DNA of 64,000 bases, from NCBI RefSeq assembly GCF_022524485.1, contig NZ_JAKXMK010000020.1, positions 124,001-188,000 on the forward strand, read 5' to 3'. The DNA comes from Pseudonocardia alaniniphila (GTDB lineage: Bacteria > Actinomycetota > Actinomycetes > Mycobacteriales > Pseudonocardiaceae). Below, in pieces: positions 1 to 8,801 of this stretch. How positions within the stretch are numbered: the stretch's first letter is position 1; each line of letters begins with the position of its first letter. The notes under the pieces were generated by a model. The model was not told where the DNA came from and made no database searches. It saw only the letters and a program-made list of their open reading frames with translations. The position numbers and the translations under genes were made by a program.

Positions 1-1014
1 CTGTCGGCCGCCCTCGCAGCCGGCAACTCCATCGTGGTCAAGCCGAGCGAGCTCGGCCCCGCCGTGCCCTCGGCGCTCGTGGCTCTGCTGGAGGAGGCGG
101 GTGTGCCGCCCGGCGTGGTCAACTCCGTCACCGGGTTCGGCGCCACGACCGGCCGGTTACTCTCCGAGCATCCGGGGCTCGACAAGCTCGACATCACCGG
201 CGGCACCGATACCGGCCGCGTGGTGGCGGGCAACGCCGGACGGTCCCTGATCCCGGTGACCGCGGAGCTCGGGGGCAAGGCGCCGGTCATCGTCTTCGAC
301 GACGTGGACGTCGACGACGCCGTGGCGGGCGCGCTCTTCGCGGCGTTCATCGCGACGGGCCAGACCTGCGTGCAGGGAGCCCGCGTACTGGTGGTGGAGA
401 GCATGTACGACGCGGTGGTCGACCGGCTCGTCGACCGCACCCGGGCGCTGCGGCTGGGCGACCCCCTGGACTCCGAGACCCAGATCGGCCCGCTGGTCTC
501 GGGGCCGCAACGGGAGCGGGTAGCGGCGGCGGTCGACCGGGCCCGCGAGCAGGGCGCCACCGTGCTGTGCGGGGGCAGCGTGCCCGAGGATGCGCGGTAC
601 GCCGGCGGCTTCTTCTACGAACCGACGGTCGTCGCGGGCATCACCCCGGCACACGACCTGTGGTACGACGAGGTCTTCGGGCCGGTCACGCTGGTCCGTC
701 CGTTCCGGGACGAGGCCGACGCGGTGGCGCAGGCGAACGACTGCGAGTTCGGGCTCGCCGCCTCCGTCTGGACCCGGGACGTCGGACGAGCCATCCGGGT
801 CGCCGACCAGCTCGACATCGGCATCGTGTGGATCAACGACCACCACCGGATCGACCCCGCGTCCCCGTGGGGCGGCTCGAAGGACAGCGGGATCGGCTCG
901 GAGAACGGTTGGGACTCCTACCGCGGCTACACCCGCACGCAGAGCCTGATCGTCAACGCCGGGGCGGGTTCCTCCGACTGGTTCGGCAGCAGCGCGGATC
1001 TGCGCTACTCGTAG
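1..1014 (+). CDS. Aldehyde dehydrogenase, C-terminal part (5' end outside window)
   Basis: NAD(P)-dependent oxidation of an aldehyde to its acid. The frame is open from the first base, so the N-terminal portion is cut off by the window edge. The general-base Glu is visible codon 89 (AELGGK) and the nucleophilic Cys is codon 123 (GQTCVQG); the 34-residue spacing is the usual one for the family. The C-terminal WINDHHRIDP and PWGGSKDSGIG segments match the substrate-loop and tail of hydroxymuconic/betaine-type aldehyde dehydrogenases. It lies 44 bp upstream of a cyclic amidohydrolase on the same strand, so the two are probably co-transcribed. The substrate cannot be told from sequence. Confidence 0.9.
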   Translation: MSAALAAGNSIVVKPSELGPAVPSALVALLEEAGVPPGVVNSVTGFGATTGRLLSEHPGLDKLDITGGTDTGRVVAGNAGRSLIPVTAELGGKAPVIVFDDVDVDDAVAGALFAAFIATGQTCVQGARVLVVESMYDAVVDRLVDRTRALRLGDPLDSETQIGPLVSGPQRERVAAAVDRAREQGATVLCGGSVPEDARYAGGFFYEPTVVAGITPAHDLWYDEVFGPVTLVRPFRDEADAVAQANDCEFGLAASVWTRDVGRAIRVADQLDIGIVWINDHHRIDPASPWGGSKDSGIGSENGWDSYRGYTRTQSLIVNAGAGSSDWFGSSADLRYS

Positions 1015-1058
1015 CCCGCCCGGAAAGCTCGGAAACGGCACAAGGGGAGGAGCACGAG

Positions 1059-2414
1059 ATGCCCGACATGGACCTCGTCATCGCGGGTGGCACCGTGGTG
1101 ACCGCACACGGACGCAACAGGCTCAACGTCGCCGTGCAGGACGGCCGGATCAGCTATGTCGGACCCGAGCAGCCCACGGCCCGTGAGACCGTGGACGCCG
1201 GGGGGCTCCTGGTGCTTCCGGGCGGGGTTGACACGCACGTGCACCTGATGGACCCGGGGAGCACGGAGCGGGAGGACTTCCCCACGGGCACCAGCGCGGC
1301 GGCCGCGTCCGGGGTCACCACGATCATCGAGCACAGCCACGGCCAGCCGGTCGTGAGCGTGGACGACCTGAACGCCAAGCGGGAGTACCTGCTCGACCGG
1401 TCGAACGTCGACTACGGGCTCGCAGCGCACGCCTGGCCGGGCCGCTCGTCGGTCGTCGCGGAGCTGGCGGCCGCAGGCGTCGCCTTCTTCAAGGTGTTCA
1501 CGTGCACCACCCACGGCGTGCCGGGGCACGACGCCGCCGCGCTCAAGGAGCACCTCACGCAGACCGCACTCGTCGACTCGGTCAGCCTGATGCACTGCGA
1601 GGACGAGTCCCTGACGGGAGCCGCGGAGAAGATCCTGCGGGAGGCCGGGCGCTACGACGGCGGGCTGGTGCCCGAGTGGCGCAACCGGGACGCCGAGGTG
1701 GTGGCGGCCGCGGTCGCCGCACTCCTCGTCCGGCGTACCGGCGCACGAGCCACCATCGCGCACGTCAGCCATCCGGAGGTGGCCGAGTACGTCGCCCAGG
1801 AACGGGCGCGGGGGGCGCGCCTGGCGGCCGAGACCTGCCCGCAGTACTTCCTCCTGCGCGAGCAGGAGGTGCTCGAGCAGGGGGCGCTGCGCAAGTTCAC
1901 CCCGCCGGCCAGGGCCCGTACCGACGACGACGAGAAGCAGATGTGGCAGCTGCTGCGCGGCGGCACCCTGACCCACATGTCGACCGACCACGCACCGTCC
2001 ACATTGGAGCAGAAGCGCGCGGGCGACATCTGGAACGTCCATTTCGGGCTGCCCGGGTTGGACAGCACCATGGCGCTGTTGCTCGATGCGGCCGCCCGCG
2101 GCCATCTGTCCCATGAGGACGTGGCCAGGGTCTACGCGGAGGTTCCGGCGCGCACCTATGGGCTCTGGCCACGCAAGGGCCGGGTCGCACCGGGAGCCGA
2201 CGCCGATCTCGTGCTGGTCAACCCATCGGGCGAGCGCGTGTTGCGCAACCAGGACGTGCTCTCCAAGGCCGGGTGGACGCCGTTCGACGGGCGGCGGGTG
2301 CGCGGCCAGACCGTGCGGACCTACCTGCGTGGCGCGCTGGTCGCGGAGGAGGGCAAGCCGGTGGGTGCCCGCGGAGGCCGCTTCGTGCCGGGCCGGAGCG
2401 CTGCGGCCGGCTGA
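1059..2414 (+). CDS. Dihydroorotase/hydantoinase/allantoinase-family cyclic amidohydrolase
   Basis: Binuclear-metal amidohydrolase of 451 aa that should open a cyclic amide or ureide ring. The metal ligand set is complete: H60 and H62 (THVH), K145 (FFKVF, the carbamylated lysine), H179 (MHCED), H235 (AHVSH) and D310 (STDHAP). The start is the ATG at 1059, preceded by AAGGGGAGG at 1042-1050. Overall pattern (PGGVDTHVH near the N terminus, a GRVAPGADADLVLV tail) fits the allantoinase/D-hydantoinase group better than PyrC, but the exact substrate is not determined. It is followed 35 bp later by a ThDP-dependent enzyme, giving an aldehyde dehydrogenase, amidohydrolase, ThDP-enzyme cassette. Confidence 0.85.
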   Translation: MPDMDLVIAGGTVVTAHGRNRLNVAVQDGRISYVGPEQPTARETVDAGGLLVLPGGVDTHVHLMDPGSTEREDFPTGTSAAAASGVTTIIEHSHGQPVVSVDDLNAKREYLLDRSNVDYGLAAHAWPGRSSVVAELAAAGVAFFKVFTCTTHGVPGHDAAALKEHLTQTALVDSVSLMHCEDESLTGAAEKILREAGRYDGGLVPEWRNRDAEVVAAAVAALLVRRTGARATIAHVSHPEVAEYVAQERARGARLAAETCPQYFLLREQEVLEQGALRKFTPPARARTDDDEKQMWQLLRGGTLTHMSTDHAPSTLEQKRAGDIWNVHFGLPGLDSTMALLLDAAARGHLSHEDVARVYAEVPARTYGLWPRKGRVAPGADADLVLVNPSGERVLRNQDVLSKAGWTPFDGRRVRGQTVRTYLRGALVAEEGKPVGARGGRFVPGRSAAAG

Positions 2415-2449
2415 CCGCGTGAGCTCCGGTCCGAGCGGAAGAAGGAAAC

Positions 2450-4099
2450 GTGAAGGTCTGTGACGCCATCGCGCGGTGGTGTGCCGATGTGGAGACGCCC
2501 TTCGTGGCCGGGATCCCGGGCAAGGGGATCCTCGAGATCATCGACTCGATCTCGACCACGACCGATGTGCCGTTCATCCTGACGCGCCACGAACAGAGCG
2601 CGTCGATGATGGCGTACTCGTACGCCTTCCAGACCGGCCGGCCCGCCGTGGTCGTCGGCTCCAGGGCGCCGGGAACAACCATCCTGACCATCGGGGTCAT
2701 GGGGGCGCACGTGGAGTCGCTGCCGATGCTGGTTCTCACCGCACAGGGCAGCAACGCCCACGAGGGTTGCGAGGCCTACGGGGAGATCGATCTCTCCGCT
2801 CTCTTCGAGCCGATCACGAAATGGTCCGTGCGGCTCGACGACCCGGGCCACACCGGGAAGATCCTCAACGAGGCATACCGGCGCACGCTCACCGGCCGCC
2901 CGGGGCCGGTCCACGTCGCGATTCCGCAGAACTTCATGCAGCAGGAGGCCGGTCCGTACGTGCGCCCCACGCGGCCGGTCGGCCCGATCACGCCGCACGG
3001 CTCCCGCGACGGGATCGTCGCGCTCATGCGCTCGGCGCGGCGGCCGCTCATCATCGCCGGAGGCGGCGTACCCCCGCAGAACGCGGACGACCTGCTCGCG
3101 CTCGCCCGCGGCCTCTCCGCCCCGGTGGTGCAGTCGTGGCTGCGCAAGCCGGTGCCCGACCGCGACCCGCACTGCATCGGGATGGCCGGTATCGGCGGCT
3201 CTCCGGCGGCCCGGCGGGGCATCCAGGACGCCGACGTTGTGCTGGTGCTGGGATGCCGGTTCTCCGAGCAGATGACCGAGCAGTACGCGATGAGCTTCGC
3301 CGCCGACGCCAAGCTCGTGCACGTCGACCTCGACCCCGCCGTCATCGGCCGCGTCTACCCGGTGCATCTCGGGGTGCAGGCCGACCTGGGCGACCTCCTG
3401 CCGGAGCTGCGGGCCGCCGTCGAGGCCTCGGCCGCCGGCCCGTCGGACTGGTTGACGACGCTGCAGAAGGAACAGGCCGGCTACTTGCAGGAGCTGGCCT
3501 GCTACCGGCGGGACGACACCACCCCGCAAAGCCGGTACGTGGTGGAGCAGCTGCGCGAGCTCCTCGACGCGGACACGCGCCTGGTGCTCGACTCGGGCAA
3601 CTACCTGCACTGGGCGGAGCAGTACTTCCCGGTCGAGCACGCGGGGCTCTTCCACTACCCGACGGCGGCCACGATGGGGTTCGGGGTTCCGGGCGCGATC
3701 GGGGCGAAGATCGCCCACCCCGACGCGTTCGTCTGTGCCCTGGTCGGCGACGGCGGGTTCACGATGACCATGGGCGAGCTGGAGACCGCGGTCCGGCTCG
3801 GCACCCCGCTTCTGGTCGTCGTGATCAACAACAGCGCCCTCGGCCACGTTCGCATGCGGCAGGAGGCCGACTTCGGAGGGCGCAGCGTCGGCGTGGACTA
3901 CGGCGAGCAGCATTTCTCGCACGTCGCTGCGGCATTCGGCATGTTCGGCGCCGAGGCCACCGCGACCGCGGACGTGCGCCCGGCGTTGGAGGAGGCGGTC
4001 GAGGTGGTTCGCGGTGGTGGCTGTGCCGTCGTCGACGTCCACGTCTCGGACGAGATGGCGGCCGGCCCGCTCGTACGGTGGTGGCCGCGGAGCGTGTGA
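2450..4099 (+). CDS. Thiamine diphosphate-dependent enzyme (acetolactate synthase/decarboxylase superfamily)
   Basis: 549 aa. Catalytic Glu48 in RHEQSASMMA activates the ThDP ring; the diphosphate/Mg site runs from GDG at 433-435 to NN at 460-461. Domain order is PYR (about 1-165), central (about 185-320) and PP (about 365-535), full length for the family. The start is GTG 2450 after GAAGGAA. The family includes acetolactate synthase, benzoylformate decarboxylase, glyoxylate carboligase and sulfoacetaldehyde acetyltransferase; the sequence does not settle which. Presence after an amidohydrolase and an aldehyde dehydrogenase suggests handling of a 2-oxo acid produced by ring opening (inference). 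Confidence 0.85.
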   Translation: MKVCDAIARWCADVETPFVAGIPGKGILEIIDSISTTTDVPFILTRHEQSASMMAYSYAFQTGRPAVVVGSRAPGTTILTIGVMGAHVESLPMLVLTAQGSNAHEGCEAYGEIDLSALFEPITKWSVRLDDPGHTGKILNEAYRRTLTGRPGPVHVAIPQNFMQQEAGPYVRPTRPVGPITPHGSRDGIVALMRSARRPLIIAGGGVPPQNADDLLALARGLSAPVVQSWLRKPVPDRDPHCIGMAGIGGSPAARRGIQDADVVLVLGCRFSEQMTEQYAMSFAADAKLVHVDLDPAVIGRVYPVHLGVQADLGDLLPELRAAVEASAAGPSDWLTTLQKEQAGYLQELACYRRDDTTPQSRYVVEQLRELLDADTRLVLDSGNYLHWAEQYFPVEHAGLFHYPTAATMGFGVPGAIGAKIAHPDAFVCALVGDGGFTMTMGELETAVRLGTPLLVVVINNSALGHVRMRQEADFGGRSVGVDYGEQHFSHVAAAFGMFGAEATATADVRPALEEAVEVVRGGGCAVVDVHVSDEMAAGPLVRWWPRSV

Positions 4100-4172
4100 C
4101 CTGGTCCACGCCTGTCGGGTGAGGACAGTCGGGTGATACTGCGGGCGTGCAGCCCGCTCGTCCAGCAGACTG

Positions 4173-4739
4173 GTGGAGGTGAATGTCGTAACCACTCCAC
4201 CGGCTGAGCAGGTGGTTCTCCTCGATGACGGCGGCCGTCCGATCGGGGTGGCCGACAAGGCCACCGTGCACGGCGCGCAGACACCTCTGCATCTCGCCTT
4301 CTCCTGCTACGGCTTCGACGAGGCCGGGCGGCTGCTCGTCACATGGCGGGCCCGGGACAAGCGCACGTTCCCCGGCGTCCGCACCAACACGTGCTGTGGC
4401 CATCCCGCTCCGGATGAGGCGGGCGAGGACGCCGTGCGGCGGCGGCTGGCCGACGAGTTGGGGATGACGGCGGTGGACCTGCAGCTGGTCCTGCCCGACT
4501 TCGCCTACCGCGCATCGGCGGGCGGTGTGGAGGAGAACGAGCTCTGCCCGGTGTACGTGTGCAGGCTGGTGGGAGAGCCCCGGCCGTGTCCCGACGAGGT
4601 GGACTCGTGGGAGTGGTCGAGCTGGGACGCGTTCGTCGCCGACGCCCGTGCCGATGACAGTGACATCTCGCCGTGGGCCCGCCTGCAGGCGCCGTTGCTC
4701 GATGCGTGCCGCGACACCTGGATGCCACGCCCCGCTTGA
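4173..4739 (+). CDS. idi: Isopentenyl-diphosphate delta-isomerase (type I)
   Basis: Interconverts isopentenyl and dimethylallyl diphosphate in isoprenoid synthesis. A Nudix-fold protein of about 188 aa. The catalytic Cys lies in TNTCCGHP (codons 74-75) and the Glu-rich metal/acid site in EENELCPVY; the WSSWDAF segment near the end is also typical. Two possible GTG starts (4173, 4179) lie close together; neither has a well-spaced Shine-Dalgarno, so the start is uncertain by a few residues. It stands alone between the ThDP enzyme and a PRPP synthetase paralogue. Confidence 0.9.
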   Translation: MEVNVVTTPPAEQVVLLDDGGRPIGVADKATVHGAQTPLHLAFSCYGFDEAGRLLVTWRARDKRTFPGVRTNTCCGHPAPDEAGEDAVRRRLADELGMTAVDLQLVLPDFAYRASAGGVEENELCPVYVCRLVGEPRPCPDEVDSWEWSSWDAFVADARADDSDISPWARLQAPLLDACRDTWMPRPA

Positions 4740-4787
4740 GCGGTTCGCGTGAAAGGCTCTCCTCACAACCGGCTGGGGGAGCAGCGG

Positions 4788-5732
4788 ATGCACGAGATCA
4801 CCATGTTCAGCGGATCGGCGCACCAGGAGTTGGCCGCGGCGATCTGCCATCATCTCGACATACCTCTGGCCTCGACGCGCGTCACGAGGTTCGCGAACGA
4901 CTGTCTCGAGGTGCAGCTGCTCGCCAACTGCCGTGAGCGCGACGTCTACATCGTGCAGCCGCTCTCGCCGCCCGTGCAGGAGCACCTGGTGGAGCTGCTC
5001 CTGATGCTCGACGCCGCTCGCGGTGCGTCGGCCGGGCGGATCACCGTGGTGATGCCGCACTTCGCCTACGCGCGTTCGGACAAGAAGAACGCGCCGCGGA
5101 TCTCGATCGCTGCCCGGCTGATGGCCGACCTCATGCAGACCGCAGGCGCCGACCGCGTGCTGACCATGACCCTGCACTCACCCCAGGTGCACGGGTTCTT
5201 CGGCGTTCCCGTCGACCATCTGCACGCCCGCCACGAGCTGGCCCAGCACTTCCGCCGTGACGATCTCGGCAACTCCGTCGTCGTCTCCGCGGACCTGGGC
5301 TACGCGAAGGAGGCCGCGCGGTTCGCGCGCCTGCTCGGGGTGCCGGTGGCGGCGGCCGCCAAGGAGCGGCTGGCGGACGACAAAGTGGTGATCAGCGAGA
5401 TCATCGGTGACGTCAGGGGACGCGACGTCGTGGTGCTCGACGACGAGATCGCCCGCGGCACCACCATCCTGGAGCTGCTCGACCGCCTCGCCGAGCACGA
5501 GGTGGCGTCCGTGCGGGTCGCCTGCACCCACGGCCTGTTCACCGACGGCGCGCTGGCCCGGATCGGCGAGCGCGAGGAGGTCACGGAGATCGTCTGCACG
5601 AACACGGTGCCGGTGCACGACGCGGACCGCGCCCCCAAGCTCACCGTGCTCTCGACCGCATCCGCGTTCGCCGAGGCGGTGCGGCGGATCCACAACGGCG
5701 AGTCGGTGAGCGTGCTGTTCGAGCAGAGCTGA
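4788..5732 (+). CDS. Ribose-phosphate pyrophosphokinase family protein
   Basis: Makes, or binds, PRPP from ribose 5-phosphate and ATP. 314 aa, normal length for Prs. Visible are the FSGSAH N terminus, the KNAPRISIAARLMADLM segment (usual KxRxPI flexible-loop region) and LHSPQVHGFF. The PRPP-binding loop reads VVLDDEIARGTTI instead of the usual DDMIDTAGT-type sequence, so this is a divergent paralogue and may not be the housekeeping Prs. The start is ATG 4788 with GGGGGA seven bases upstream; an in-frame GTG at 4749 lacks this support. Confidence 0.8.
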   Translation: MHEITMFSGSAHQELAAAICHHLDIPLASTRVTRFANDCLEVQLLANCRERDVYIVQPLSPPVQEHLVELLLMLDAARGASAGRITVVMPHFAYARSDKKNAPRISIAARLMADLMQTAGADRVLTMTLHSPQVHGFFGVPVDHLHARHELAQHFRRDDLGNSVVVSADLGYAKEAARFARLLGVPVAAAAKERLADDKVVISEIIGDVRGRDVVVLDDEIARGTTILELLDRLAEHEVASVRVACTHGLFTDGALARIGEREEVTEIVCTNTVPVHDADRAPKLTVLSTASAFAEAVRRIHNGESVSVLFEQS

Positions 5733-5805
5733 CGTACTGGGTGCGGAACCGGATATGACGGCCAGGTACTCCTCCAGGTAGGGAAACCAGTACGAGGAGG
5801 CCCGG

Positions 5806-6327
5806 TTGGGACGCGACGACGCGGGGTTCCGGGCTTTCGTCAGCGCGCGGTACGGGCCGCTGGTCCGGGCTGCCGTGCTGCTGGGCTGCAGCCGTCCGGA
5901 CGCCGAGGACGCCGTGCAGGACGCGCTGAGCCGCTGTTACGCGGCATGGTCGCGGGTGCGTGCGGCCGACGACCCGGAGGCCTACGCCTACCGGGTGCTG
6001 GTCAACGGGATCTCCAGGGGCAGGCGCAGGCGGTGGCGGGGCGAGGTGCCGCACGCCGAGCCACCGGAACCGGCAGGGCAAGCCGGTCCCGAACCCGAGG
6101 TCCTGCTGCGCACGGCCGTGGGCGCTGCGCTGGCGAAGCTCCGCCAGGAGCACCGGCAGGTCGTCGTGCTGCGCTTCTTCGCCGATCTGAGCGAACGCCG
6201 CACCGCGGCCGTCCTCGGGGTCCCGGCCGGCACCGTGAAGAGCCGGACCGCCCGGGCCATCGCCCTGCTGGCCGCCGACACCACGCTCGCGGACCTGCTG
6301 CCGACCGCGGAGAGGGAGCCGGGATGA
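5806..6327 (+). CDS. ECF RNA polymerase sigma factor (SigE-family)
   Basis: 173 aa, sigma-70 group IV. Region 2 is DAEDAVQDALSRCYAAW (about 27-45) and region 4 carries the helix-turn-helix ERRTAAVLGVPAGTVKSRTARA (about 127-148). The start is TTG 5806, six bases after GAGGAGG at 5794-5800; no better ATG or GTG exists. Its stop overlaps the next ATG (ATGA at 6324), so it is translationally coupled to a membrane protein that is probably its regulator. Confidence 0.85.
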   Translation: MGRDDAGFRAFVSARYGPLVRAAVLLGCSRPDAEDAVQDALSRCYAAWSRVRAADDPEAYAYRVLVNGISRGRRRRWRGEVPHAEPPEPAGQAGPEPEVLLRTAVGAALAKLRQEHRQVVVLRFFADLSERRTAAVLGVPAGTVKSRTARAIALLAADTTLADLLPTAEREPG

Positions 6328-6911
6328 CACCCGATGAGATCAGCACGCTGCTGCGGCGCACCGCGTCGGGGCTCGACGTGCGGGACGCCCCTGTGGAGGA
6401 GATCGTCCGCACGGGCCGCCGCCGCGCCCGTCGACGGATCGTGGCGCAGGTGGCCGGCACCGTTGCGGCCGTCGCGGTGGTGGCCGTGCTCGTGCCGCTC
6501 GGGATCGGGACGCGTCCCATCGCACCGGCGGCAGCGCCGGGATGTGCGGCCGAGGTCGCTCCTGCCGTGCTGCCCGAATGGGCCAGGACCGGCTTCACCG
6601 CGCCCGAGCCGGCGATGCCCTACGTGCTCGGCGACGGCGGGCACGTCGCGGCGATCTTGTTCGGCCCGCTCACCTCTCCGCCCGAGCCCGGGCGGAACAA
6701 CAAGATCCTCTGGGTGGCCCGGGAACCGGCATCCACCGGCCCGCTGCTGATCACCGCGCGCCGAAGCCCCGGCGATCCTCCCGTGGTCCGCGAGGTGCCG
6801 GGAGGACCGGGGCCGTCGGCGGTCGACCTGCCCGCCCCCGGCTGCTGGACACTCGACCTGCGGTGGGGCGAGCGCACCGACACCGTCCGGCTGAACTACC
6901 TGCCCGGCTGA
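6324..6911 (+). CDS. Membrane protein, likely anti-sigma partner
   Basis: 195 aa of unknown family. A basic N-terminal cytoplasmic segment (about 1-38, with RRRARRR) is followed by one transmembrane helix (about 40-60, AGTVAAVAVVAVLVPLGIG). An extracytoplasmic domain follows with cysteines in PGCAAEV and APGCWTLDL that could form a disulfide. It has no recognisable zinc-binding HxxxCxxC anti-sigma motif. The role is inferred from the ATGA overlap with the ECF sigma gene and the topology. Confidence 0.6.
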   Translation: MTPDEISTLLRRTASGLDVRDAPVEEIVRTGRRRARRRIVAQVAGTVAAVAVVAVLVPLGIGTRPIAPAAAPGCAAEVAPAVLPEWARTGFTAPEPAMPYVLGDGGHVAAILFGPLTSPPEPGRNNKILWVAREPASTGPLLITARRSPGDPPVVREVPGGPGPSAVDLPAPGCWTLDLRWGERTDTVRLNYLPG

Positions 6912-6938
6912 CCGCCGAGGCCTGCGGATGGCGCGTCG

Positions 6939-7322
6939 ATGGGCGAAGATCCGGTCGTGCACAGCGAACTGGTCGCCGTTGCGGTCGACTGCCTCGACGC
7001 CGAGCGGTGTGCCGCGTTCTGGTGCGCGGCGCTCGGCGTCGAGGTGCGCGGCCGGTGGCGGGACGCCCATGAAGTGCAGTACGTGGAGATTGGCACGGCG
7101 GACAGGCCGATGCTGGTCTTTCAGCCCGTTCCCGAGGGCAAGGGCGGGAAGAACCGGCTGCACCTGGACATCGCGCCGATGACCGGGTCGCAGGAGGACG
7201 AGGTGGAGCGGCTGGTGCGGCTCGGTGCCATGCGGGTGGCGGACGAGGCCGAGCACCCCTGGGTGGTGCTCGCCGACCCCGAGGGCAACGAGTTCTGCGT
7301 ACTGCCCCCGCGCTCCGGCTGA
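6939..7322 (+). CDS. VOC/glyoxalase-like domain protein
   Basis: 127 aa, one vicinal-oxygen-chelate fold: AVAVDCLDAERCAAFWCAALG at the N terminus and VVLADPEGNEFCVLPP at the C terminus are the paired family signatures. The GKNRLHLDI segment gives a typical VOC metal-site position. Substrate unknown. ATG 6939 is used; GTG 6957 in the same frame is an alternative. No strong Shine-Dalgarno is visible for either. Confidence 0.7.
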   Translation: MGEDPVVHSELVAVAVDCLDAERCAAFWCAALGVEVRGRWRDAHEVQYVEIGTADRPMLVFQPVPEGKGGKNRLHLDIAPMTGSQEDEVERLVRLGAMRVADEAEHPWVVLADPEGNEFCVLPPRSG

Positions 7323-7385
7323 GCGCCGGGGTGGGCGGTCGCGGCTGTGTCGACGTCGGGGCCACCGCTCACGCCCGCGAGGTCG

Positions 7386-7900
7386 AGGTGATCACCGGTG
7401 GCCACCCTGCGGGGCGGGCCCGTCCCCATGCTCGCCCGCCGCGGCAGCGTCCGTCGAGGCCATGATCACCGGTTGGGGGCGCGCAGCCGCGCCCAGCACG
7501 GCTACCGGTCCCGAATCGTCGATCACCGCGGAGCGCCGCTCCGGAGCAGCCCGAAGATCACCAGTTCGGGACGCGGAGGCGCGTTCACCACGGTTCTCGC
7601 TCCCGAAACGATGATCACGCGACCGTCCACAGGCCTGCGAGGGGAAGGTGATCACCGGGGGCACCATAAGGACCAGACCGCCCCCGTTGCCCGCCCGCCG
7701 CGGCAGCGCCCGTCGCGGCCATGATCACCGATTGGGGACGGGTAGGCGCGCCCAGAGCGGATGCGGGTCCCGAAACATCGATCACCGCGGAGAGTCGCCC
7801 CGGAGCAGGCATCAAGATCACCGGTTCGGGGTGCGGAGGCGTGTCCACCACGGTTTCCGCTCCCGAAACGATGATCACGCCACCGCCCACAGCCCGCCGG
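7386..7900. repeat. Non-coding tandem duplication, about 260-bp unit, with ten GATCAC sites
   Basis: The 648-bp gap 7323-7970 has no convincing gene. It holds two imperfect copies of a unit of about 260 bp. GATCAC occurs at 7390, 7464, 7521, 7556 and 7613 in copy 1 and at 7650, 7723, 7780, 7816 and 7873 in copy 2, so each site recurs with a shift of 259-260 bp. Internal spacings are about 74, 57, 35 and 57 bp in both copies. Conserved stretches include CTCCCGAAACGATGATCACG and GCCCGCCGCGGCAGCG. Function unknown. Confidence 0.75.
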
Positions 7901-7970
7901 TCGAGGCGGTCACCGGTCAGCACCACGAGGGCCGGCTCGCCCTATCAGCTACCGCGCCATACCGGAGCGC

Positions 7971-8801
7971 TCAGGACGGCGTGCCGTCGGCGCGGCAGGT
8001 GTTGCGGCACTCGCCGATGCCCTCGACGCGCGTGACTACCTGCGAGCCTGCTCCGAGGTAGCGCGCGGGCTTGCGCGCGTGGCCGACGGCGCCGGGGGTG
8101 CCGGTGGCGATCAGGTCGCCGGGCGCCAGCGTGATGATCGAGGACACGTACTCCACCAGCGCGGCAGGGTCGAACACGAGGTCGCTGGTGTCGGCCTTCT
8201 GCATCAGCTCGCCGTCCACGCTGCACGTGAGCTCGCCGGGAACCGCCCCGTTCTCGGTGGTGACCAGCCAGGGCCCGACCGGCGTGCTCGCCTCGAAGGT
8301 CTTGCCCTGCAGCCACTGAGAGTGCGGTACTGGAAGTCCCGTGCGGTGATGTCGTTGACCACGGTGTAGCCGGCGATGGCCGCCGCGGCCTGCTCCCGGG
8401 TGGCGTGGCGCACCTCGGCCCCGACCACGACGCCGAGCTCGGCCTCCCAGTCGACCTGCTCCGACCCGGCCGGCAGCATGATCGGGTCGTACGCGCCGAT
8501 CAGCGACCGCCCGTACTTGGCGAACGAGGTGGGGACGCCCGGGAGCTCGCGGCCCATCTCCAGGATGTGCGCGCGGTAGTTCAGACCGGCGCACACGATC
8601 TTCTCCGGGAACGGCACCACGGGCGCGTGGTCCAGGGTGGCCAGGTCGTGGCGGATGCCGTCGGCCGCGGCCGTCTCTGCGCGCCAGTCCGGCCTGCGCA
8701 GGAGAGCGCCCAGGTCCGGGTGGCCGAGGTCGACGGCGTCGTCGTCCTCGACTCGGACGGCGCGGGTGCCCTCGGCGGTGCGGACCGGTGGCGAGTCTCA
8801 T
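7971..8801 (-). pseudogene. Fumarylacetoacetate hydrolase-family protein, two compensating frameshifts
   Basis: Expected to hydrolyse the ring-cleavage product of gentisate (maleyl- or fumarylpyruvate). The ATG at 8801 overlaps the gentisate dioxygenase stop (ATGA). After five codons (MRLAT) the family-like sequence continues only after skipping one extra C at 8785-8786; it then reads VVPFPEKIVCAGLNYRAH and VNDITARDFQYRT. A base is then missing near 8318-8321, after which QWLQGKTFEASTP and APGDLIATGTPGAVG continue in the first frame. With both indels corrected the protein is about 275 aa, a normal length. Either a genuine double-mutant pseudogene or two sequencing indels. Confidence 0.8.

Noticed and set aside
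567..1058. Upstream extension of the amidohydrolase frame into the dehydrogenase gene
   Set aside because: Overlaps the dehydrogenase in another frame; ATG 1059 has a good ribosome site and the family N terminus.
4141..4157. GCGGGC-GTGCA-GCCCGC hairpin as terminator
   Set aside because: Only six base pairs, 16 bp before the idi start; too weak to assign.
7400..8060. Several overlapping 100-140 codon frames in the repeat region
   Set aside because: They exist in many frames because of high GC, lack ribosome sites and family-like sequence, and change frame between the two repeat copies.
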